DNA of 64,000 bases from Phalacrocorax aristotelis. Its lineage: Eukaryota > Chordata > Aves > Suliformes > Phalacrocoracidae. Location of the stretch: the NCBI RefSeq assembly GCF_949628215.1, contig NC_134280.1, forward strand, positions 51,114,621 through 51,178,620. The letters are read 5' to 3'. Below, in pieces: positions 59,001 to 64,000 of this stretch; positions within the stretch are counted from its first letter, which is position 1, and every line of letters begins with the position of its first letter. The position numbers were made by a program, and so were the translations under genes. Under the pieces are notes generated by a model that was not told the origin of the DNA, did no database searches, and was given only the letters and a program-made list of their open reading frames with translations.

Positions 59001-62000
59001 GCTTTCAAATGTTGGTCTTCACTCCGTTTTTAATGTGTGCTTCGTTGTGTCTCTCTTGTGTCTTCCTTTGGAGCAGAGAGATGAACAAGAAACTTCGAGA
59101 TGAACGAGATGCTTTTGAAGCCAAGAAGCTGGTTAGTCTAAGAAAGAAAAACCTAATTCCCAGCCACTCTACTTTCATCCACTGCTGTTGCTGTCACCAC
59201 TCCGGGGCCTGTCATTTCCACGGGGGACAATGACCTGAGCTCTCAAGGCCTGGTGTGGTGCTTAATACAGACTTCACAGCACCTCTCTGCCCACGCTAGA
59301 GACGATCTCTGCTGGTTGCTGTTGTCAACTGCCTGGGTTTAACCCAAGGCGTGCTAGCTTGTGACTGTCACACAGCCCTGTGCAGGGCTGCAGTGGGTGC
59401 TGTCTGCTGCACACATGGGGTCTGTGTGTTGTGACAGGCACTGGGCCCATGCAAGGAGGGGAGTGAAGCTGGATGCATCCCTGGAGCTGGGTGGTGAGGA
59501 AGATGATGGATTCCCATATGTGCTGCTGGCTGACTAGGGGTGAAGGGGGCATGGGAGGGTTTTGGAGTTTCCCTGACACCTTTAGTTTGTAGCAGATGTT
59601 TTCAGATGTTTCTCTGGGGCAGCTCCCCATTCCTGTGAACTCTGCTGGGGTAGAGGTGCAGCAGTGAGCCTTGTGTCACAGGGTTAGGAGAAAGATATCT
59701 GGAACAGTCAGCTCCATCTCTGGCCTTTCCTAGTCTCCAAGATAAGTACGAATATGTGATCTATTTTTAATTCTTATTATTTTTTCATGAAAAAGTCTTT
59801 GTGTTCCCAAATGTCACTGGCAAGGCTGCTCTGTGCTCTTCTTGGACCCATCCCTGCCACCATGTGTCTTTGCCTGCTCTGCCACCATGCCACACTTGAA
59901 GATCTGGAAGTAGCTGCCTTGCAGTGAGGACAGGCAGTGGTAGGCTGCGAGAGACTTTCTGGCTGGTGCGTAAGGGAACATGGAAGGAAGCATGGGGATC
60001 GTGCCCAGGTATGAGATGAGATGCCCTGCTTGGGGAGAGGCTGGAGTTCTTCTCCAAGTTGAGCAGCAGCTGTGTAAAATAAATTAACTAACTCTTTTGG
60101 AAGATATTTTTTCCTTTTTTTCTTTCCTTTTTTTTTTCCTTTTTTAAAGCTGCTAAGTGTGTGCATGCACCAGACCTTCCTGCTCCCTCTTGGAGAAGTA
60201 ATAAACACAGTCACTCTGTAGCAGAGTCCAGTGCAAGCAGGCAAAGAAAATAGTTTGTTCTCTTTCCATGCATAGTGCTTCTTCAGCTTTGGGGTTCCTG
60301 TGGGTGGGGCGGGTGGCCCATGGAGACCATGGTTCAGGTATGTGCCTCTGTGTGTGCAAAGCTTGTCCACTTATCCTCTATTATCCCCTTTTCCCCTGCT
60401 AGGACCTGCTCAGGGCTGCTCTGAAACATGACAGCTGCAGGCAGACCTAAGAGAGAGCCTATCAGAGAGAGTCTTAGTACAAAGGAGCCACTTTCTCCCT
60501 TCCCTCTGTGCTGGCAGCAGGGATGGGGCAGCAGGGATGGGGCAGCAGGGCGAGCTACTCCTACCGTCATTGCTCATCTGGCAAGCCTGTGTCATACTGG
60601 GCAGATGAAGCCTGTACCAGAGTAAGGTTTTTTCCCTTTGTCAGCCATAACATCTTGTTGGCCACGCTTGTTTCAGTCCACAGAGATGCAGGGCTTCAAG
60701 GGATTGCAGAGATGCTGCTATTGTCATGCACCTGGAGAAGATCTGCTGTCTGGCCTGTCCCACTTTAAGGGGGAGAGAAAATAGCAATACTTCCCTGCAG
60801 CAGCAAAAAGGCGAGTCCAGCCTTCTGATGGGGATCCCTAGTGTGTGACACACTCTCTGGTAGAGTGTATCAGTGCTTTTATATGCTAAAAAGAAATCCA
60901 AGGCCTTAATATCCTCCGTTAGTGCTGGAAGAGTTGTGTTATTTCTGTGAAATGAAGGTGTAATGAACAGAGGTTCTTTCATAGCAAAAATTTTGAAGTG
61001 GTTTGAAGGAGGAGTTGGGCTGTATGTGGCTGATAGCAACACAGCTGCTGCTCCTTTGCACTTCCTGGTGGCCAGCTTATACCTTGCTCTTCATAAGAGC
61101 TTCTGCCCTTGACAGGGTGAGCAGACCCTGGCCGCACAGCGCTGTGGGGCACTGTTTTGCCCCAGTGGCTAGGTCACAGATAGCAACATGTGAGCAACGT
61201 GTCGCTATTTCTGCCTGTGTGCAAACTGCTAGGTGCTTTTAAGACCCAGGGGCTGTGGGTTCAGTTTCACACCCATGTCCCATCTGGCTATTGAGTTATG
61301 CTTTCATGCTGTATGTTGACAGAGTAAATTGCATGTCTGCTCGTCATGAAGAGTGTCTGGGGACTCCAACTGCATTGGACACATATTTGTATTTCACTGA
61401 TAAACCAGAATTTTTCCTATCCCACTGATAAACCAGAATCAGAAAGATCCAAAATGCTTGTACATGTGCTGCTGTTGTTGCGGAATCCTTGCCATCGTGT
61501 GTTGTACAGCTGTGATGTTGTGTCTGTCCCTTTACCATCCCGGTGAAGAGCCAAATGTTACACAAACCTGGCAGGCCAATAAAGCATGGCAGAACCAATG
61601 GCAAGACATGCCCTGTTTTTATTCCTTTCTTACCCAGGTACGTACTTTGCAGGCTGTTTCCTCCCCAGGTAGTGTGCTGCCATAGCAGATTGCCTGGGAG
61701 TCCCTTTGCTCCACAGGTGACTTGAAGGTTGTGACTCAGCTCCAGTGGGCTGTAACACAATTTCCTTGTTTCTGTGTGTCTAGAGAGTGCCCTTGAGTGA
61801 ACTTGCTCAAACCCTGAGAACTTCTCACTGGGGAACCACTGGTAGGTTGAATCGCAGCCTGACAGCAGTGCTGACCAGAGGGTTGTTATACACTTGGGGG
61901 TCCTCTGCCTTGGGAGATACATGCTCCATAGGTGTGAACCTCCCAGTGCTGGATTGTTTCTGAGGCTGGAGCTTCTGTTGAACACCAGTTTTATATGTAA

Positions 62001-63343
62001 AAAATGTTTTGGGTTTTCTTTCCCTCAAAGTTCCTGGTTGGCTGAGGTCCCCTGCAGACACCAGTGTGTCTTCTTTTGTTGCACTGCATTGTGGTAAAGG
62101 TGTCCTGGAAGTTCTGGACAACAAAGCAGCTTAATTTTTTGCCTTTTAAAATAAGCCAGGGATTGTTGAAGAAATAATCTTCATAGCCCTCCCCTGGGCT
62201 GTGGGCAACACGAAGGAAGGCCTGTCCAGAGCTGCCTGCAGGTGTTTGGTCAGTTCAAAACTACTGCCAGAGGCAGATCTGGCAAGCTGCAGAAGCTTCT
62301 TTTCCCACCTTTACCCCCAGAAACAGCTTGTGAGGACATGTCAGAAATCTCCAGACTTACAGAGCGAGTACATCTCCCTTTCCCCCAGCGCCGATGTGGT
62401 GGGCACCTTGCCACGCTGTCTCTCTCTGTTTTGTGTATGTAGCCAGAGCAGTTAGACGGTCTGTTGGGGGGGGGGGGGGGCTAGCCTTTAGCATGGCATC
62501 TGGGGGAGATGGCAGGTCAATCCTCTCTCTGCCACAGCTTTTCATGTGTGATCTGGGGCAGGTTGCTCATCTTTGACTCTGTTGGGGGTGACAAAGCTGC
62601 TGGGGGGGCGGGGGGGGGAGTGTTATGAGAGGAGTTGTCCTGCTTACTTCTTCTCTGGGGAGCTGGTAAATGCTGGCTGCAGCAAGCGTGTAGTCTGAGG
62701 CAAGTAGGAGGAAAGCATGGAGAGGGATGTTCATGTAAGGTAGAGCATGTGCATTGCCCTTTGCACAGCAGTCTTCTTTCTTTCCTATGGTGCATGTGCA
62801 GCTCTGGGTGAGTATGCCAGAGGAGGGGTACTAGCGCCTTCTGAGGAAGGGGCAATTGGTCTGTCCCACAAAACATCAGCATAATAAAAGGCAGGCAGGG
62901 AAAGAGAGATTCAACTGTGAGACCGAGTGGAGAACAAGCCACAGAAATGAAAGCTTTGGCTAACTAGAGGAAGAGTTCAGTTTGGGGCACCACCATTTTT
63001 TATGGATTTTATTGCAAAGGGGAAAGCAGCATCAGTGATGCCTTCTTGCATGAGTTCAACGAGCTGAACTGAGAAAAGCAAGCCTGTGCTCACCTCTGTT
63101 CAAGCCTGCCGGTGGGGTACTACAACCGCATGGTGCAGGGCTGTTAGGGCTCCAGCCTTGCCCCCCTGAAGTGGTCTGTGGAGGTGGCGAGTGGTTAAAC
63201 TGGGGCTGGTCAGGTTCCTGGGTCCTAATCGAAATCTTCATCCTTTTTCTTTCCAACTTCCAGGTGCCTCAGAGCAAAAAGCCCCTGTTGAAGAAAGGGT
63301 CAGTGCTAGGCAGTTACCTGCTGGATGACAAGCCAGTCAAACG
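46844..63343 (+). CDS. CRACR2B: Calcium release-activated channel regulator 2B (EF-hand, coiled-coil), 3' partial
   Basis: CRACR2B (EFCAB4A) is a cytosolic EF-hand/coiled-coil protein that, with CRACR2A, promotes store-operated calcium entry through Orai1-STIM1. Coding exons are 46844-47056, 48574-48685, 51466-51637, 53844-53990, 54287-54377, 54508-54600, 57731-57918, 58580-58651, 59077-59131 and 63264-63343; all are GT-AG and in phase. Residues 1-40 form an acidic N-terminal extension. EF-like loops lie at residues 58-69 and 92-103. A region with EETFESG and a conserved [20 protein letters not shown] block follows, then about 190 residues of coiled coil ending [20 protein letters not shown]. 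Position right after PNPLA2 matches human synteny and favours CRACR2B over CRACR2A. The last exon extends past the end of human CRACR2B (399 residues), suggesting a longer form that continues beyond the window. Confidence 0.95.
47057..48573 (+). other. CRACR2B: CRACR2B intron (1.5 kb)
   Basis: Intron between the two EF-hand exons. Holds an A-rich tract at about 47315-47480 and an 18-base perfect AT palindrome at 47808-47825. No exon seen. Confidence 0.85.
47808..47825. repeat. Perfect 18-base AT palindrome
   Basis: ttaataaatatttattaa is its own reverse complement. It lies in an AT-rich stretch of a CRACR2B intron. Function unknown. Confidence 0.85.
48574..48685 (+). CDS. CRACR2B: CRACR2B exon 2 (EF-hand 2)
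   Basis: 112 bases (ctctgcag|CGGCTC ... CTAG|gtaagg). It encodes [20 protein letters not shown] and the second EF-like loop at residues 92-103, which has Glu rather than Asp at position 1, Asn at 3 and 5, Gly at 6 and Glu at 12, followed by FSMGLG. The layout matches the human LQSDLPLTPEQLEAVFESL region. Confidence 0.95.
48686..51465 (+). other. CRACR2B: CRACR2B intron (2.8 kb)
   Basis: Contains a MIR-like fragment at 50270-50380. Other open frames are short and unsupported. Confidence 0.85.
50270..50380 (+). repeat. MIR-like SINE fragment
   Basis: 'ctacctcaattttccccgct' and 'gtaaaagagacataatgagg' resemble the MIR stretch 'gcctcagtttcctcatctgt' plus 'aaaatggggataat'. Confidence 0.5.
51466..51637 (+). 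CDS. CRACR2B: CRACR2B exon 3 (acidic linker)
   Basis: 172 bases (ctcacaccag|GAAAG ... GAAGA|gtaagt). It encodes [22 protein letters not shown], an Asp/Glu cluster ([15 protein letters not shown]) and [12 protein letters not shown]. Human CRACR2B has the same EETFESG motif and an acidic run here. Confidence 0.94.
51638..53843 (+). other. CRACR2B: CRACR2B intron (2.2 kb)
   Basis: AT-rich in its second half. A MIR-like piece lies at 53345-53410. No further exon seen. Confidence 0.85.
53345..53410 (+). repeat. MIR-like SINE fragment
   Basis: 'gtttgtgcctcagattccaa' followed by 'acctgtaaagtaaataaata' resembles the MIR 'gtgcctcagtttcctcatct' plus 'gtaaaatgg' block. Confidence 0.45.
53844..53990 (+). 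CDS. CRACR2B: CRACR2B exon 4
   Basis: 147 bases (cttgctgtag|TCCACA ... AAGCG|gtaagg). It encodes [40 protein letters not shown] and SMEQALKR, a strongly family-like block leading into the coiled coil. Confidence 0.95.
54287..54377 (+). CDS. CRACR2B: CRACR2B exon 5 (coiled coil)
   Basis: 91 bases (ccttttgtag|GAAGGA ... TGCCAG|gtacct). It encodes [20 protein letters not shown] and AERERLICQ, matching the human REVRALYEE region. Confidence 0.95.
54508..54600 (+). CDS. CRACR2B: CRACR2B exon 6 (coiled coil)
   Basis: 31 codons in phase 0 (cctcttcag|GAAGCA ... AAGAAG|gtaaca). It encodes [20 protein letters not shown] then [11 protein letters not shown], with heptad-like Leu spacing. Confidence 0.94.
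54601..57730 (+). other. CRACR2B: CRACR2B intron (3.1 kb) with old LINE
   Basis: Contains a diverged CR1/L3-like fragment at about 55390-55900. No exon seen. Confidence 0.8.
55390..55900 (+). mobile_element. Diverged CR1/L3-like LINE fragment
   Basis: Pieces such as 'gtgtgcaattctggtctcct', 'gaaatggagcatctgcctta', 'ggaggagactgagggaagat' and 'ggtccacatagaactgttat' follow the order of the CR1/L3 3' region. Very divergent; limits are approximate. Confidence 0.5.
57731..57918 (+). CDS. CRACR2B: CRACR2B exon 7 (coiled coil)
   Basis: 188 bases (tctcccattgcag|CTGGAA ... GACAG|gtagga). It encodes [40 protein letters not shown] and [19 protein letters not shown], a long heptad-repeat coiled coil likely used for self-association. 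Confidence 0.95.
57919..58579 (+). other. CRACR2B: CRACR2B intron (0.66 kb)
   Basis: Contains a reverse-orientation MIR-like relic at 58265-58400. Nothing else seen. Confidence 0.85.
58265..58400 (-). repeat. MIR-like SINE fragment (reverse orientation)
   Basis: 'agctgatgaggaaactggag' is close to the reverse-strand MIR motif 'cagatgaggaaactgaggc'; the flanks are less clear. Confidence 0.45.
58580..58651 (+). CDS. CRACR2B: CRACR2B exon 8 (coiled-coil end)
   Basis: 72 bases (tttgcccag|GGATGT ... CTCAG|gtaaga). It encodes [20 protein letters not shown] and ELLR, nearly the same as the human [20 protein letters not shown] segment and one of the best family markers in the gene. Confidence 0.96.
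58652..59076 (+). other. CRACR2B: CRACR2B intron (0.43 kb)
   Basis: Short intron; nothing noted in it. Confidence 0.85.
59077..59131 (+). CDS. CRACR2B: CRACR2B exon 9
   Basis: 55 bases (ggagcag|AGAGAT ... AAGCTG|gttagt). It encodes [18 protein letters not shown], matching human ELNTRLRDDRDACEARR. The donor GTTAGT is weak, and the frame stays open past it; see the alternative 3' tail. Confidence 0.94.
59132..59233 (+). CDS. CRACR2B: CRACR2B alternative short-isoform tail (read-through of exon 9)
   Basis: Without splicing at 59131 the frame runs 33 more codons to a TGA at 59231-59233: [17 protein letters not shown], then four consecutive Cys, then [12 protein letters not shown]. This would end the protein at 414 residues, close to the 399 of human CRACR2B, whose tail as I recall it also has an RK-L motif followed by a run of cysteines. 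A variant poly(A) signal AATACA lies at 59264-59269. Use of this end is inferred. Confidence 0.45.
   Translation, partial: VSLRKKNLIPSHSTFIHCCCCHHSGACHFHGGQ
60107..60147 (+). repeat. Polypyrimidine (T-rich) tract
   Basis: About 41 bases almost entirely T with scattered C. Low-complexity sequence. Confidence 0.85.
60514..60550 (+). repeat. Short tandem repeat, 14-base unit
   Basis: Unit gcagcagggatggg in about 2.6 exact copies. Confidence 0.9.
61395..61439 (+). repeat. 17-base direct repeat
   Basis: cactgataaaccagaat occurs at 61395-61411 and again at 61423-61439, identical, 28 bases apart start to start. Confidence 0.9.
62466..62618 (+). repeat. Poly-G tracts, possible G-quadruplex
   Basis: A run of 15 G at 62466-62480 and a G7-C-G9 run at 62602-62618 lie within 155 bases. 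Such tracts can fold as G-quadruplexes; no function is claimed. Confidence 0.75.
62495..62590 (+). repeat. MIR-like SINE fragment
   Basis: 'cctctctctgccacagcttt', 'tgtgtgatctggggcaggtt' and 'gctcatctttgactctgttg' follow the MIR core (ctctgccacttactagct, gtgtgaccttgggcaagtt). It lies between two G-runs. Confidence 0.55.
63264..63343 (+). CDS. CRACR2B: CRACR2B exon 10 (linker exon of a longer form)
   Basis: 80 bases (ccaacttccag|GTGCCT ... AAACG|gttaga), joined in phase 0 to exon 9. It encodes [20 protein letters not shown] and DDKPVKR, basic and Ser/Leu-containing, and ends with a split Arg codon, so more exons must follow. Human CRACR2B stops before this point. The segment resembles the linker after the coiled coil in long CRACR2A-type proteins that end in a Rab GTPase domain. 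The Rab domain itself is not in the window. Confidence 0.75.
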
Positions 63344-63554
63344 GTTAGATTGGTGTCTGTGTTGTGTTCGTGGTGTCAGTCTGTGCCCACTGGAGTACCC
63401 TGTTAGTCAAGATGTGTCCTGTGTCTAGTTCTCCTACTTTGGTGCTGGTTGTTTTTGGGAGCATGGTGGGGGTGCAGCTTGACTGTCGCTCTAGCTGTCT
63501 CAGGGGGTGTTGGCTCAATGTGAAGCTGAGGATGCCATCAGCTAATTTCCACAG

Positions 63555-63595
63555 GGGTGGGCCCTGCTCTGGGCTGCTTCTACATGCAGAAATGG
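63555..63595 (+). CDS. CRACR2B: Possible CRACR2B microexon 11
   Basis: 41 bases from atttccacag|GGGTGG to ATGG|gtaagc. It joins in phase to the CG ending of exon 10 and reads RGGPCSGLLLHAEM, leaving one base that fits the next candidate. The acceptor is moderate and the peptide is not recognisable. Confidence 0.25.
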
Positions 63596-63832
63596 GTAAG
63601 CAAACATAAATGCCACCAGAAGCTATGGGAGTATTCATGCGATGGGTGTCACAAAGGCTGCCTCTGACCAAGTCAGTTTAACCAGCTCTGTTAAAATGAC
63701 TGGATCATCTCCCAAGTGTGCCAGTTCCTCCTCAGGTAGAAATCCTGTCAACTGGCACCTCATGCCAGAGTCCATATCCCTGGGGCATAGGAGAGGGCAG
63801 GAGTTGCACAAGGCTTGTGTTCTCTCTGGCAG

Positions 63833-63864
63833 CTGAAAGCCCCAAGGAGAGGGCCCGGTTCCAG
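63833..63864 (+). CDS. CRACR2B: Possible CRACR2B exon 12
   Basis: 32 bases (ctctctggcag|CTGAAA ... TTCCAG|gtgggt) reading AESPKERARFQ when joined to the 63555-63595 candidate. Splicing directly from exon 10 would give an immediate stop, so it depends on the microexon. Confidence 0.28.
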
Positions 63865-64000
63865 GTGGGTTCATTCTGCCCATCTCCCTCCACACCTATG
63901 CAGATGCTCACCTGGCACACCAGGCCTCCCCTTCAGCCAGGGCAGGCAAATGTGTCTGTGTAAAGGCCCTTTTTTTTTTCTACTCTGCATGCAGACTGTA

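Larger units (their letters stand above)
59132..63263 (+). other. CRACR2B: CRACR2B intron (4.1 kb)
   Basis: Between the end of the coiled coil and the extra linker exon. Contains a polypyrimidine tract (60107-60147), a 14-base tandem repeat (60514-60550), a 17-base direct repeat (61395-61439), a MIR-like fragment (62495-62590) and G-runs (62466-62480 and 62602-62618). Two long minus-strand open frames here (59777-60370 and 61344-61985) were judged to be chance. Confidence 0.75.
63344..64000 (+). other. CRACR2B: End of window: intron or further linker exons of CRACR2B
   Basis: The window stops here, inside the gene if exon 10 is used. Two small segments, 63555-63595 and 63833-63864, could be further linker exons and are listed separately. 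No Rab GTPase P-loop or switch motifs are present. Confidence 0.55.

Noticed and set aside
59777..60370. 197-codon minus-strand open frame
   Set aside because: Its Lys/Gly-rich centre is just the reverse of a polypyrimidine tract; no family resemblance.
61344..61985. 213-codon minus-strand open frame
   Set aside because: Longest frame in the CRACR2B intron, but it overlaps two other open frames, has no recognisable domain or splice context, and contains a 17-base repeat.
46844..63343. CRACR2A rather than CRACR2B
   Set aside because: The linker exon recalls CRACR2A long forms, but the position directly after PNPLA2 and the short-tail resemblance favour CRACR2B.

Overview
This is a vertebrate nuclear genomic window, most likely from a bird or a close sauropsid. 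It has spliced genes with GT-AG introns, CR1 LINE remnants with the characteristic ATTCTATG-type 3' end, old MIR/CORE-SINE-like relics and one CpG island. Both recognisable genes are on the + strand. Their order, PNPLA2 followed by CRACR2B (EFCAB4A), matches human 11p15.5. The species cannot be fixed from the sequence.

Layout. Positions 1-11226 are part of a very long first intron of PNPLA2; coding exon 1, with the catalytic Ser motif, lies upstream of the window. Positions 11227-20425 hold coding exons 2-9 of PNPLA2 (adipose triglyceride lipase), all in phase, ending in a stop. Positions 20426-26380 hold its 3' UTR and intergenic DNA, with polyadenylation signals and two unassigned coding-like segments (23122-23217 and 25178-25378). 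A CpG island at about 26380-27060 contains a good splice donor at 26688/26689 and is the best promoter candidate for the downstream gene. Positions 27060-46800 are mostly non-coding, with CR1 and MIR-like relics and a few weak exon candidates. Positions 46801-63343 hold coding exons of CRACR2B: two EF-hand-like motifs, then a long coiled coil. The window ends inside this gene.

Function. PNPLA2 makes the enzyme for the first step of triglyceride hydrolysis on lipid droplets. CRACR2B is a cytosolic regulator of store-operated calcium entry (Orai/STIM channels). They are neighbours by conserved synteny; nothing here shows a shared pathway.

Most interesting points: (1) CRACR2B has an extra in-phase exon beyond the coiled coil, resembling the linker of the long, Rab-GTPase-bearing CRACR2 forms, so a large-GTPase isoform may exist. 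(2) The preceding exon can instead read through a weak donor into a 33-residue tail with a run of four cysteines, resembling the human short CRACR2B tail as I recall it. (3) A 57-66 codon ORF with local CpG enrichment and a polyadenylation signal lies between the two genes and matches nothing I recognise.
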